This document shows positions 53,014-62,883 of a stretch of DNA of 64,000 nt, one piece after another. A program made the position numbers and the translations under genes. The notes under the pieces are model-generated. The model did no database searches. It was given only the letters and a program-made list of their open reading frames with translations, and was not told the origin of the DNA. How positions within the stretch are numbered: position 1 is the first letter of the stretch; each line of letters begins with the position of its first letter. Source of the stretch: CADEED01 sp964444835 (GTDB taxonomy: Bacteria > Pseudomonadota > Gammaproteobacteria > Steroidobacterales > Steroidobacteraceae); the NCBI GenBank assembly GCA_964444835.1, contig CAYUIT010000001.1:1-64000 (forward strand), given 5' to 3'.

Positions 53014-53079
53014 TTGTCGCCGCGTACCGTGCGGCCTTAGCCTAGAATTCTACAGATCGCCGCGCCGTCGCGGTCGAGG

Positions 53080-55209
53080 ATGCGAATGATGCAGTCACGC
53101 CGAGGCCCCATCAGTTTCGTCGCCATCGCTGCGCTCGCCACTGCCATCGTCGTGATGGGTGGCTCCGAGCAGGCGCCGGCGAGCACGTCGCTGCTGCCCC
53201 CGGGCGCGATTGCGCCGACCGCCCGTCAGCGCGACGTGGCGCGTCGCGTGGGCCAAATGCTGGAGGGCATGCATTTTAGTGGTGCCAAGCTCGACGACAA
53301 ACTGTCGGCCGTCGCCTTCGAGCATTTCCTCAACACACTCGATCGACAGCGTTCCAGCTTTCTCGCGAGCGACATCGATGAATTCGCGGCGCAACGCCTA
53401 CGCTTTGACGACATGGCGCGCACTGGCGAGGTCGACCCTGCGTTCGCCATTTTCGCGCGCTTTCAGCAACGTAACCGCGAGCGCTGGAAGTTTGCCATCG
53501 CGCAGCTCGACAAAGAGCCGGACTGGACCGTCAACGAAACCTTTGAATTCGACCGCGAGAATGCGCCGTGGCCGAAGAGTGTTGAAGAACTCAATGAGCA
53601 ATGGCGCAAGCGGGTGAAGAGCGACGCACTGTCGCTCGTGCTCGCCGGCAAGAGTTGGAAAGAAGCGAGCGACGTGCTGCGCAAGCGCTACGAGCGCACG
53701 TTAAAGCGCGTCGATCAAGTGAGCGCCGACGACGTATTCGAATCCGTCATGAATGCGTACGCGCGTGCTTACGACCCGCACTCGAGCTTCTTCTCGCCGC
53801 GGAACTCCGAGGAGTACCGCATCCAAATGAGCTTGAACTATGACGGCATCGGCGCGTCACTGCAGCTCATCGACGATTACGTCACCGTCATGAACGTGAT
53901 CGAGGGCGGGCCGGCGGCGGTTGCAGGGTCACTGCAAGCGAACGACCGCATCATCGGCGTGGGGCAAGGATCCGAGGGCCCCGTGACCGACGTGATCGGG
54001 TGGCGCCTCGACGATGTCGTGCAGTTGATTCGCGGCAAAGCCGGCACGCAAGTGCGATTGCAGGTGCTGCCAGCCGGCGCAGCGCCCGGCACGACAGAAA
54101 AGCAGCTCACGTTCACGCGCAATAAAGTGACACTCGAAGCGCAAGCGGCGAAGAAAGAAGTTCGCACCATCACGCGCGGCGCTCGGTCCATCAAGGTGGG
54201 CGTCATCAACGTGCCAGGGTTCTATCGGGATGTCGATGCGCAGAATCGCGGCGAGCGCGAATTCCGCAGCACCACGCGCGATGTTCGTCGATTGATTAAC
54301 GAGCTCAAGGCCGAGAAGGTGGATGGCATCGTGGTCGATCTGCGCGGCAACGGTGGCGGCTACCTACCGGAGGCGACGGCCCTAACAGGTTTGTTCGTCG
54401 ACAAGGGCCCTGTCGTGCAGCTCAAGGTGACAACGGGTGATCTCGAGGTGCAAGACGATCCGGAGCCCGGCGTGGCTTACTCCGGACCGTTGGCGGTGTT
54501 GGTGGATCGGTTCAGCGCGTCGGCATCTGAGATTTTCGCTGGCGCCATTCAAGACTATCGTCGTGGTGTCGTCATCGGTCAGCGCACCTTTGGTAAGGGC
54601 ACGGTGCAAAACCTCATGCCGATCGATCGCTGGTCGCAGCGCCCGGTCAGCGGCCAGATCACCGTGACGATCGGCAAGTTCTACCGCGTCACGGGCGAAA
54701 GCACGCAGCATCGCGGCGTTGAGCCAGACGTGCCGTTGCCCTCGCCCATCGACGCCGAAGAAGTCGGCGAGAGCGCGCTCGAAAACGCGCTGCCTTGGGA
54801 TCGCATTGCCGGTGTGCCCTTCCGCGCCGACAATGGCCTCCAGCGCACGTCGATCGCAGGCTTGGCACTCGAGGAGCGCGGACGCGCCGACCGCGACCCT
54901 AACTACCGCTGGCTGGTGTCCGATCTAGCGGCCATCGATCAGATCCGCAAGCGGACGACCATCTCTCTCAACCTTGCCGCGCGCAAAGCCGAGCGGGATC
55001 GTTTGGATGTCGAGCGGCTTGCTCGTGAGAATGAGCGCCGGCTGGCGAAACAACTGCCACCGCTGAAAACGGTCGAGGAACTGGAAACCGCCGAGGCGCC
55101 GGACACGGTACTCGAGCAAGCGACTGAGATTATGTCCGACATGGTCGTCGGCGTTCGGGCCGGTCCGGCCCCCACTCGCACCGTCAAGCGGGACAGTCCC
55201 AAGCCCTAG
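53080..55209 (+). CDS. prc: tail-specific carboxy-terminal protease Prc
   Basis: A 709-aa periplasmic S41 protease that trims or degrades proteins from the C-terminus, including tmRNA-tagged exported proteins in E. coli. A signal peptide (about 1-35) is followed by the Prc N-terminal helical domain, a PDZ domain (about 245-330, IGASLQLIDDYVTVMNVIEGGPA) and the catalytic core with VVDLRGNGGG, the serine in FSASASEIFAGA and the lysine in FGKGTVQ. The DUF3340-like C-terminus is helical and charged. Length is near E. coli Prc (682). A second ATG lies two codons after the first. Confidence 0.94.
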   Translation: MRMMQSRRGPISFVAIAALATAIVVMGGSEQAPASTSLLPPGAIAPTARQRDVARRVGQMLEGMHFSGAKLDDKLSAVAFEHFLNTLDRQRSSFLASDIDEFAAQRLRFDDMARTGEVDPAFAIFARFQQRNRERWKFAIAQLDKEPDWTVNETFEFDRENAPWPKSVEELNEQWRKRVKSDALSLVLAGKSWKEASDVLRKRYERTLKRVDQVSADDVFESVMNAYARAYDPHSSFFSPRNSEEYRIQMSLNYDGIGASLQLIDDYVTVMNVIEGGPAAVAGSLQANDRIIGVGQGSEGPVTDVIGWRLDDVVQLIRGKAGTQVRLQVLPAGAAPGTTEKQLTFTRNKVTLEAQAAKKEVRTITRGARSIKVGVINVPGFYRDVDAQNRGEREFRSTTRDVRRLINELKAEKVDGIVVDLRGNGGGYLPEATALTGLFVDKGPVVQLKVTTGDLEVQDDPEPGVAYSGPLAVLVDRFSASASEIFAGAIQDYRRGVVIGQRTFGKGTVQNLMPIDRWSQRPVSGQITVTIGKFYRVTGESTQHRGVEPDVPLPSPIDAEEVGESALENALPWDRIAGVPFRADNGLQRTSIAGLALEERGRADRDPNYRWLVSDLAAIDQIRKRTTISLNLAARKAERDRLDVERLARENERRLAKQLPPLKTVEELETAEAPDTVLEQATEIMSDMVVGVRAGPAPTRTVKRDSPKP

Positions 55210-55218
55210 GTCGTTAGA

Positions 55219-55240
55219 GTGTTGTAGTTGACTACAACAC
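55219..55240 (+). promoter_or_regulatory. operator-like inverted repeat before the RND operon
   Basis: Two perfect 10-bp arms, GTGTTGTAGT and ACTACAACAC, are separated by TG. The repeat overlaps the -35 element of the efflux promoter, the usual position for a repressor of TetR or similar type. No regulator gene lies nearby. Confidence 0.7.
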
Positions 55241-55256
55241 CAAACATCCCTAATAT
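55228..55256 (+). promoter_or_regulatory. sigma-70 promoter of the RND efflux operon
   Basis: TTGACT (55228-55233), 17 bases, TAATAT (55251-55256): the best sigma-70 match noticed in the window. Transcription would begin near 55263, about 60 bases before the adaptor start codon. Confidence 0.75.
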
Positions 55257-55324
55257 GTGACCGAGGATCAACCTTGGCACCGGTTGCTGCGTCAAAGACG
55301 CACAGCCGTTGGGGAGAAGGCACG

Positions 55325-56416
55325 ATGACGACGAATTACAGCCGCGCAGCGCTTCTGGCGCTCCTGATCGCGGCCGCCACTGCGGGATGTTCCGCGAACG
55401 GCGAGGCAGCCACTGAGAAGGCCGAAAAAGCTGAGAAGGCGAAGGCCGAAGCAGCCGCAGCGATACCCGTTGAGGTCGCAACGCCTGTCCGCGGTGAAGT
55501 GATCGCGACCTACTCCGGGACTGCGACGCTCGAGGCTGAAGCGGATGCCGAAGTGGTCGCCAAGGTCAGTGCGGAAGTGCGGCGTCTGGCTGTCGAGGAA
55601 GGCGATCGTGTGCGCGCTGGCCAGCTATTGGCTGTCCTGGACGATCGCCAGCTCCGCCTCCAAGCGGCGCAAGCGCGCGCGGCTCTCGCCAAGGCCGAGC
55701 GCGACTACAAGCGGCAAGTCGAGCTGCATCAGAAAGGCCTCGTCGCGGCTGGCGCATTCGAGAATCTCAAGTTCGATCTCGACAACCTCCGCGCAGCGTA
55801 CGACCTCGCGCAGTTGTCGCTCTCCTACACGGAGATTCGCGCACCGTTCGCTGGCGTTGTTAGTGAGCGGCACGTGAAGTTGGGCCAGACCGTGCAGCTC
55901 GGCGAACGGTTGTTTCGCGTCACCGACCCCACGCCCCTCAAGGCCGAAGTGTTTGTGCCCGAGCGCGAGCTCCAGCGTTTGAAGGTCGGCCAGCCTGCGT
56001 CGATTCAACTCGACGCGTTAGGCGGGCGCGCGTTCCCTGCAGTGGTGTCGTTGGTGTCGCCCACGATCGATGCGAAAACGGCCACGTTCAAAGTCACGCT
56101 CGAGATCGACGATAAAGCTGGCCTCGTGAAACCGGGCATGTTCGCGCGGGTCGGCATCGTGTTCGAGCGCCGCGCGAATGCACTCACCATTCCGCGTGCA
56201 GCAATGCTCGAAGCCGATGGGCAGACGACCGTCTTCGTGGTCGCCGACGGCAAAGCTAGACAGCGCGAGGTCGTTCTTGGGTTGTCGAACGGCGCCAACG
56301 TGGAGATCACGTCGGGCATCAGTGCGACGGAGCAAGTCGTCGTCGTCGGCCAGAATGGCCTCAAGGATGGCAACGCCGTGCGCGTTGTATCGCTCGCGAC
56401 CGCCAAAGCTGGCTAA
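55325..56416 (+). CDS. RND efflux periplasmic adaptor (membrane fusion) lipoprotein
   Basis: A 363-aa adaptor that links an inner-membrane RND pump with an outer-membrane channel. The signal peptide ends in a lipobox with Cys22 (ATAGC). A Lys/Glu/Ala-rich linker (about 26-45) is followed by the lipoyl half-motifs (AEVRRLAVEEGDRVRAGQLLAVLD and IRAPFAGVVSERHVKLGQTV, read in parts) around an alpha-hairpin (about 95-150), then beta-barrel and membrane-proximal domains. GGAGAAGG precedes the ATG. It is the first gene of a three-gene efflux operon; no TolC-type gene is present. Confidence 0.92.
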   Translation: MTTNYSRAALLALLIAAATAGCSANGEAATEKAEKAEKAKAEAAAAIPVEVATPVRGEVIATYSGTATLEAEADAEVVAKVSAEVRRLAVEEGDRVRAGQLLAVLDDRQLRLQAAQARAALAKAERDYKRQVELHQKGLVAAGAFENLKFDLDNLRAAYDLAQLSLSYTEIRAPFAGVVSERHVKLGQTVQLGERLFRVTDPTPLKAEVFVPERELQRLKVGQPASIQLDALGGRAFPAVVSLVSPTIDAKTATFKVTLEIDDKAGLVKPGMFARVGIVFERRANALTIPRAAMLEADGQTTVFVVADGKARQREVVLGLSNGANVEITSGISATEQVVVVGQNGLKDGNAVRVVSLATAKAG

Positions 56417-56434
56417 GCCGGCTGGGAGCCCGAC

Positions 56435-59400
56435 ATGAGTCTCGTCGACTTTGCGATTCGCCGTCGCGTCACGATTGCGATGGCGACAGTAGCAGTGTTC
56501 CTGTTTGGCTGGGTGTCGCTCGGCCGACTGAAGGTCAACCTACTGCCCGATCTCTCCTACCCCACACTCACGGTGCGCACGGAGCTTCCTGGCGCGGCAC
56601 CGCTCGAGGTGGAGAACCTGATTACGCGGCCGATCGAAGAAGCCGCCGGCGTCATTCGCAATGTTCGATCCGTGCGGTCCGTGTCGAGGTCTGGCCAATC
56701 GGACGTGGTGCTCGAGTTCGTTTGGGGCACCGACATGGACTTCGCTGGCATCGATGTGCGGGAACGCCTCGATCTCGTACAACTACCCGATGAAGCTGTT
56801 AGGCCGATCATCCTACGCTTCGATCCATCGACCGAGCCCGTCTTGCGCCTTGCGCTCGTTGATGCCCGCAATGCCGGTGATGCCGCATCGGCGGAGGAGC
56901 GTCTCAAGTCCTTACGCCGTTTCGCGGATGATCGATTGAAGCCAGATTTGGAGTCGATCGAGGGCTCGGCGGCCGTCAAGGTGAGTGGCGGATTCGAGGA
57001 CGAGATCCAAGTCCAAGTTGATCAAGAGCGCTTGGCGCAATTGAAACTCGGGGTTGCACAAGTCGCCGCGCGACTCGGTGCCGAAAACGTCAACCTGTCG
57101 GGCGGGCGGCTCGAACAAGGCACGCAACGCTTCCTCGTGCGCACCGTCAATGAGTTTGAATCGCTCGAAGACATGGCTAATGCCGTCATCGCGACTGTCG
57201 ACGGTAAGCCGGTGTATCTGCGCGACGTCGCACGTGTCGAGCGCGGCTACAAGGATCGAACCGCGATCACGCGCTTGAATGGCGACGAATGCATCGAGCT
57301 GGCCGTTTACAAGGAAGGCGATGCGAACACCGTGCAACTGGTGGAAGCCGTCACGAAATCGCTCGACGCGTTGCGCAAGTCGCTACCGCCGGGTGTCGAA
57401 CTACGTCCGGTCTACGACCAATCGAAATTCATCTCGAGCGCGGTCGCCGAAGTAAAGGATGCTGCGATCTGGGGCGGCTTGCTGGCCGTCATCGTGATGT
57501 ACCTGTTCCTACGCGATGCGCGTGCCACGCTCGTGGCGAGCATCGTGATTCCGGTCACTGTCATCGCAATCTTTGTATTGATGTTCGGCTTCGACTTGAC
57601 GCTCAACATCATGTCGCTCGGCGGTATCGCCTTGTCGGTCGGCATGTTGATCGACAACTCGGTCGTCATTCTCGAAGCGATCGCTCGCAAGCGTGAGCAA
57701 GGACTGAGTCCGCGCGACGCCGCTTTGCAAGGCACGAGCGAGGTCGCGATGGCCGTGACCGCGTCGACGATGACGACAGTTGCCGTGTTCTTTCCAATGG
57801 TGTTTGTGAGCGGCATTGCCGGGCAGTTGTTTCGCGATCAAGCGTTGACGGTGACATTTGCGCAGATCGTGTCGCTGCTCGTGAGCTTGACACTCGTGCC
57901 GATGCTCGCGGCCTGGCGCGCGGACATGACGACTTACTCGGTCGACGCCAGCGCCGACGCAAGTTTGCGCCGCGACTTGGCAACGCGCGGCGCGGGCCTT
58001 GCCAGTCGTATGCGAGATTTTCGCTATGCGCTGGCGAATCGCGATGTCCTGCGCGGCCCGCGCTTCGGCGCGCGTTGGCCGAAGCCCCTATTCTGGCTCG
58101 CGCTAGCACCGTGGTTCCTGTTCTATCTGCTGCGGCTCGTGTGCTTGCCGCTCGCGCGAGTGTTGCGCACGGCGGCCGGCGCGTTCGCCGACGTGTGCGG
58201 CCTCGTGTTAGCGCCCGCCGTCGCCTTTGTCCAAGCAGCGATGCTGCGGCTGGAGACGGGTTATCCGATTGCGCTCCGCGCCGCGTTGCAAGCGCGTGCG
58301 CTGGTCATCTCCGTGGCACTCGGTGCGCTATTGATCACATTGTTGTTAGTGCCGCGCCTGGGTACCGAGCTGATCCCGCAAATGTCCCAAGGTGAGTTCA
58401 CCGCAAAGCTGCGCTTGGCACCCGGGTCACCGCTCGATAGCACCGACCGTGTCATGCAGGGCGCGCAACGTGCTGCCACGCAGCTACCGAATCTGGAGCG
58501 CGCCTACTCCGTCTCGGGCACCGGCAATCGGCTCGATGCGAACCCAACCGAATCGGGCGAGAACACCGGCGAATTGTCGATCGTGTTGCGCCAGCCCGCA
58601 GGAGCCATCGAGGAAAGTGTCGCGCTCGCAGCGCTGCGGCGCGAGTTCGATCAGCTCCCGGGCGTGCAGTACGAGTTCGCTCGGCCCGCGCTCTTCACGC
58701 TTGCGACGCCGCTCGAGATCGTGCTGTCGGGTTATGAACTCGAGAACCTGAGTCAAGCCGCGAACCAGATTCAAGCGGCGATGGTGCGCTCTGGCGCCTT
58801 TCGCGACATCCGTTCGACGGTCGAGGGTGGGAATCCCGAGATCCAAATCGTGTTCGATCAAGAACGCGCCTCCCAACTCGGTCTGACGGTGCGCGACATC
58901 GCAGATCGAGTCGTCGCGAGCGTGCGCGGGGACGTTGCCACCCGGTATCGCTGGCAAGACAAGAAGATCGACGTGCTCGTGCGGAGTGTCGACACCCGCG
59001 CAGCGTCGGTTGAGGAAGTCCGCAGCCTCGTGGTGAATCCGGGAGCCGAGCGGCCCGTGACACTGGCGGCCGTTGCCGACGTCCGCCTCGCAACGGGGCC
59101 CGCCGAGATCCGCCGCGCCAATCAAGAGCGCGTTGCCATTCTCGCTGCGAATCCGGCCAGTGACGATCTGGGTGCAGCGACCGAAGTTGCGCGCGAAATT
59201 CTCGCCACCGCGACTATGCCAGCGGGCATCACGGCGACCGTGGCCGGCCAAAGCGACGAAATGCAACAGAGCTTTCGCTCGATGCTGCTCGCGCTCGCGT
59301 TGGCCGTGTTCCTGGTCTACATCGTGATGGCGATGCAATTCGAGTCGCTGCTCCACCCGTTCGTCATCCTGTTCACGATCCCGATGGGTTTGATCGGGGC

Positions 59401-59803
59401 GATTTGGGCGCTGTACCTCACGGGCACCACCGTGAATGCCGTCGCGTTCATCGGCCTCATCTTGTTAGCCGGCATTGTCGTGAACAACGCCATCGTCTTG
59501 GTCGATGCGATCAATCAAGCCCGCGAGCGCGGTCTCGAGAAACTCGAAGCAATCGTGCTTGCGGGGCGCACGCGCTTGCGCCCCATTTTGATTACGAGCT
59601 TGAGCACCGTGTTAGGCCTGTTGCCGATGGCACTCGGCCTCGGCGAAGGTGCTGAAATTCGTCGCCCGATGGCCATCACCGTCATCGGCGGCATGACAAT
59701 CGCTACGTTCCTGACGTTGATCGTCATTCCCGTGCTCTACGCCACGCTCGATCGGCGCGAACGCGCGCCCGCCACGGCTCTGCAACCGGGAGCCGCCGGA
59801 TGA
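56435..59803 (+). CDS. RND efflux permease 1, with extra membrane insert
   Basis: An 1122-aa AcrB-superfamily inner-membrane pump. Both halves show the usual layout of one helix, a porter domain and a helix bundle. The TM4 proton-relay aspartate is in GMLIDNSVVILEAI, with Asn in place of the second Asp of AcrB. Between about residues 500 and 607, where AcrB has a short cytoplasmic helix, there is a longer insertion with two strongly hydrophobic stretches (about 548-575 and 585-605). Its stop overlaps the second permease start (ATGA). The substrate is unknown. Confidence 0.92.
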   Translation: MSLVDFAIRRRVTIAMATVAVFLFGWVSLGRLKVNLLPDLSYPTLTVRTELPGAAPLEVENLITRPIEEAAGVIRNVRSVRSVSRSGQSDVVLEFVWGTDMDFAGIDVRERLDLVQLPDEAVRPIILRFDPSTEPVLRLALVDARNAGDAASAEERLKSLRRFADDRLKPDLESIEGSAAVKVSGGFEDEIQVQVDQERLAQLKLGVAQVAARLGAENVNLSGGRLEQGTQRFLVRTVNEFESLEDMANAVIATVDGKPVYLRDVARVERGYKDRTAITRLNGDECIELAVYKEGDANTVQLVEAVTKSLDALRKSLPPGVELRPVYDQSKFISSAVAEVKDAAIWGGLLAVIVMYLFLRDARATLVASIVIPVTVIAIFVLMFGFDLTLNIMSLGGIALSVGMLIDNSVVILEAIARKREQGLSPRDAALQGTSEVAMAVTASTMTTVAVFFPMVFVSGIAGQLFRDQALTVTFAQIVSLLVSLTLVPMLAAWRADMTTYSVDASADASLRRDLATRGAGLASRMRDFRYALANRDVLRGPRFGARWPKPLFWLALAPWFLFYLLRLVCLPLARVLRTAAGAFADVCGLVLAPAVAFVQAAMLRLETGYPIALRAALQARALVISVALGALLITLLLVPRLGTELIPQMSQGEFTAKLRLAPGSPLDSTDRVMQGAQRAATQLPNLERAYSVSGTGNRLDANPTESGENTGELSIVLRQPAGAIEESVALAALRREFDQLPGVQYEFARPALFTLATPLEIVLSGYELENLSQAANQIQAAMVRSGAFRDIRSTVEGGNPEIQIVFDQERASQLGLTVRDIADRVVASVRGDVATRYRWQDKKIDVLVRSVDTRAASVEEVRSLVVNPGAERPVTLAAVADVRLATGPAEIRRANQERVAILAANPASDDLGAATEVAREILATATMPAGITATVAGQSDEMQQSFRSMLLALALAVFLVYIVMAMQFESLLHPFVILFTIPMGLIGAIWALYLTGTTVNAVAFIGLILLAGIVVNNAIVLVDAINQARERGLEKLEAIVLAGRTRLRPILITSLSTVLGLLPMALGLGEGAEIRRPMAITVIGGMTIATFLTLIVIPVLYATLDRRERAPATALQPGAAG

Positions 59804-62800
59804 TACACACGGCGTGGTCATTGAAGCGCCCGGTATCGGTTGCAATGGTGTTCGCGGCCGTGACGGTGATCGGCCTCATGGCATCGCGGTTGTTGCCGCT
59901 CGAGCAGTTTCCCGACGTCACCTTTCCCTTCATGGCAGTCGAAGTGCCCTACCCTGGCTCGACACCCGAGGAAGTGGAAGAAGTGATCATCGAGCCGATC
60001 GAGGATGCGCTCGCGACCTTGCCCGGTATTCAGCGGATCCGCTCCACAGCTAACAGCGACAGTGGCCAGCTTCAAATCGAGTTCGACTGGGGTACCGATA
60101 TCGATGCCGCCACGTTCGAAGTGCGCACCAAACTCGACTCGATTCGCCAACAGTTGCCACGTGCTGCAAATCGTATCTTGATGTTCACGGCATCGTCGGC
60201 CGATCAATCGATCCTGACGATCCGCATTTCCGCCGATCAAGATTTATCGGCCCAGTACGACGTGCTCGAGCGCTTCCTGAAGAAGCCGGTCGAGCGCATC
60301 GACGGCGTCGCTCGCGTGCAGCTCGCCGGTGTCGAGCCGCGCGAGATTCGCATCCTCGTGAACTCGGCGCGAGTGGCCGCGCACGGCATTGACACGCAAG
60401 CCTTGGTGCGCTTGCTCGAACGCAGCAACTTTTCCGTTAGCGCCGGGCAGATCACGAGCGACGGACAGCGTTTGTCGGTGCGCCCGATTGGTGAACTCAC
60501 CTCGCTCGACCAGATTCGCAACTTGGTTGTCGAGGGCAACGTCCGCCTATCCGACGTGGCAGACGTCGAATTGATCAGCCCGGAACTCACGATTCGCCGC
60601 AGCTTGAATCAAAAACCGGCCGTCGGTCTCGACGTATTCAAATCGACCCAATCGAACGTTGTCGAGGTGGTCGATCGTGTGCTCGAAGTGGTCGACAACG
60701 CACGCACACTGCCGCAGATGCAAGGCGTCACGATCTACGTCATCGACAACCAAGCCGAGGCGATTCGTAGCTCGCTCAGCGACGTCGGCGAATCGGGCGT
60801 GCTCGGCGGCCTGTTTGCGCTCATCGTGTTGTACGCGTTTCTGCGCCACTGGCCAACCACCCTATTCGTGAGCTTGGCGGTTCCACTCAGCTTGCTCGCG
60901 ACGCTCGCGGTCATGTATTTCGTCGGCTTGACCATCAACGTGATGTCGATGATGGGCATGATGCTCGCGATCGGCATGCTGGTCGATAACGCCGTGGTCG
61001 TCACCGAGAGCGTGTTTCGCTATCGACAGCGCCAACCAGACCAACCGATTGCCGCCACGCTAGCCGGGGTTCGTGAAGTAGGTATCGCAACACTCGCTGG
61101 AACACTGACGTCTATTGTCGTGTTCCTGCCCATCGTGTTCGGCGAGCGCAACCAAGCCACGATATTTCTCTCGCATGTCGCAATTCCAATCGTCGTTGCG
61201 ATGGTTGTATCGCTGATCATCGCGCATACCTTGATTCCGATGCTGACGTCTCGATTCCCGGCGCCACCCGCTCAAGCGGAAGGCAGTTTCATCAGTCGCC
61301 TGCAGGACCGTTACGTACGCGTGCTCGAGAGCACGTTGCGCCATGGCAAGCGAACGGCGGCAATTCTGTTCGCAGCGACTGCGGCCACGATCGGGCTCCT
61401 GGTCGCCTCGAGTGCGATGCCCGGCAAGCTGCTCAAAATAGACATGTGGCCGCAAGATGCGGGACGCCAGCTGGTGATCGAGTACAAGCTGAAAGGCCAG
61501 CACCCGATTGCGCGGGTCGAAGGTGCCGTGCAAAAGATTGAGCAATACCTCAGCGACAATCGTGAGCGCTTCGACATCGCCAGTCTCTACTCGCGCTACG
61601 ACTCGGAATTTGCTGCGACCGTGCTGATCTTGAATCCGAAGGAGCGCGCCAAACTCTCCCCAAGCGAGATCAAGGATCTCGTGATGAAGGATCTGCCGGA
61701 GATCGTGATTGGCAAGCCAAGCTTCGACTTTGATGACGCGGGGGGTTCGCAAGGTTTCAGCATCGAGTTGACGGGCGACTCGAGCGAACGACTCGCTGCG
61801 CTCGGCGCCGATGTCGCGCGGATTCTCGCGACCGTCCCCGGACTCGAATCGGTGCGCGCCGATGGCCGCGACGGCGACGACGAAGTCCAGATCATCGTCG
61901 ATCGCCAGCGGGCAGCCGCCCTCGGCCTTGCGCCGCGGGATGTTGCCTTCAGTGTTGCGGCAGCACTGCGCGGCGATCGACTGCGGGAGTTTCGCGGCCC
62001 GGATCGTGAGCTCACGATGCGTCTCGCGTTTCGCGCCGACGATCGGCAAACGATCGACGACCTCGCAAACTTGCCGTTGTTCCTGCCCGACGGCACGCGC
62101 GTGTCGTTAGGCGCCGTGACCAATCTGCGAATCACGCGCGGCCCGCGCGCGATCCAGCGCACGAACCGCATGACGTCGATCGGCGTCAGCGGCACCGTAC
62201 GCGCCGACAGCACGCTGCCGGCGGTGCGCAAGGAAGTGGAAGCGTTGCTCGGCAACTACCAACTGCCCGCGGGTTACTCGTGGAGTTTTGGTCGCGGGGT
62301 CGAGAACGACGACGAGACACAGCAGTTTATGTTGATCAACCTGCTGTTCGCCCTCGCGATGATCTACCTGGTGATGGCCGCACTGTTCGAATCGACGTTC
62401 ATGCCCGTGTCGATCATTACTTCGATTTTCATGGCAATCATGGGAGTCTTCTGGACGCTGTTTGCCACGGGTACGACTCTGACCTTCATGGCGCTGATAG
62501 GCATTCAGATCTTGATGGGGGTCATCGTCAACATCGGCATCGTGCTGGTGGCACACATCAACGATCTTCGAAATGCAGGGCTCGAGCGCACCGCCGCAAT
62601 CTTGCAGGCAGGCCGTGACCGCTTGCGTCCGATCTTGATGACGACGCTAACCACTGTGCTCGGCCTCGCGCCGCTTGCCTTTGGCGACGCGCAATTGGCC
62701 GTCGGCATCGGCGGCCCGTCGTACTCGCCGATGGCGCGGGCGATCATGGGTGGCCTCGCCTTCGGTGCGGCAGTTTCGCTGTTGATCGTGCCGATGTTCT

Positions 62801-62883
62801 ACGTGTGGATCGACGATGCGATCGCAGCGACGCGCCGCCTGATCGACAAAACGCGCGTAACGCGCCCAGCTTCAGCGCAGTAG
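59800..62883 (+). CDS. RND efflux permease 2
   Basis: A 1027-aa AcrB-superfamily pump of normal length, clearly different in sequence from the preceding permease and without its insertion. The TM4 motif is GMLVDNAVVVTESVF, again Asp-Asn. Porter-domain segments such as PYPGSTPEEVEEVIIEPIE are typical. Coupling by ATGA overlap, and the single adaptor for two pumps, recall MdtB/MdtC, which assemble together; that parallel is inference. The last 12 bases overlap the convergent coiled-coil gene. Confidence 0.92.
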   Translation: MIHTAWSLKRPVSVAMVFAAVTVIGLMASRLLPLEQFPDVTFPFMAVEVPYPGSTPEEVEEVIIEPIEDALATLPGIQRIRSTANSDSGQLQIEFDWGTDIDAATFEVRTKLDSIRQQLPRAANRILMFTASSADQSILTIRISADQDLSAQYDVLERFLKKPVERIDGVARVQLAGVEPREIRILVNSARVAAHGIDTQALVRLLERSNFSVSAGQITSDGQRLSVRPIGELTSLDQIRNLVVEGNVRLSDVADVELISPELTIRRSLNQKPAVGLDVFKSTQSNVVEVVDRVLEVVDNARTLPQMQGVTIYVIDNQAEAIRSSLSDVGESGVLGGLFALIVLYAFLRHWPTTLFVSLAVPLSLLATLAVMYFVGLTINVMSMMGMMLAIGMLVDNAVVVTESVFRYRQRQPDQPIAATLAGVREVGIATLAGTLTSIVVFLPIVFGERNQATIFLSHVAIPIVVAMVVSLIIAHTLIPMLTSRFPAPPAQAEGSFISRLQDRYVRVLESTLRHGKRTAAILFAATAATIGLLVASSAMPGKLLKIDMWPQDAGRQLVIEYKLKGQHPIARVEGAVQKIEQYLSDNRERFDIASLYSRYDSEFAATVLILNPKERAKLSPSEIKDLVMKDLPEIVIGKPSFDFDDAGGSQGFSIELTGDSSERLAALGADVARILATVPGLESVRADGRDGDDEVQIIVDRQRAAALGLAPRDVAFSVAAALRGDRLREFRGPDRELTMRLAFRADDRQTIDDLANLPLFLPDGTRVSLGAVTNLRITRGPRAIQRTNRMTSIGVSGTVRADSTLPAVRKEVEALLGNYQLPAGYSWSFGRGVENDDETQQFMLINLLFALAMIYLVMAALFESTFMPVSIITSIFMAIMGVFWTLFATGTTLTFMALIGIQILMGVIVNIGIVLVAHINDLRNAGLERTAAILQAGRDRLRPILMTTLTTVLGLAPLAFGDAQLAVGIGGPSYSPMARAIMGGLAFGAAVSLLIVPMFYVWIDDAIAATRRLIDKTRVTRPASAQ

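Noticed and set aside
58484..59356. Minus-strand open frame inside the RND permease
   Set aside because: Complement of a clear RND protein; no domain or ribosome binding site.
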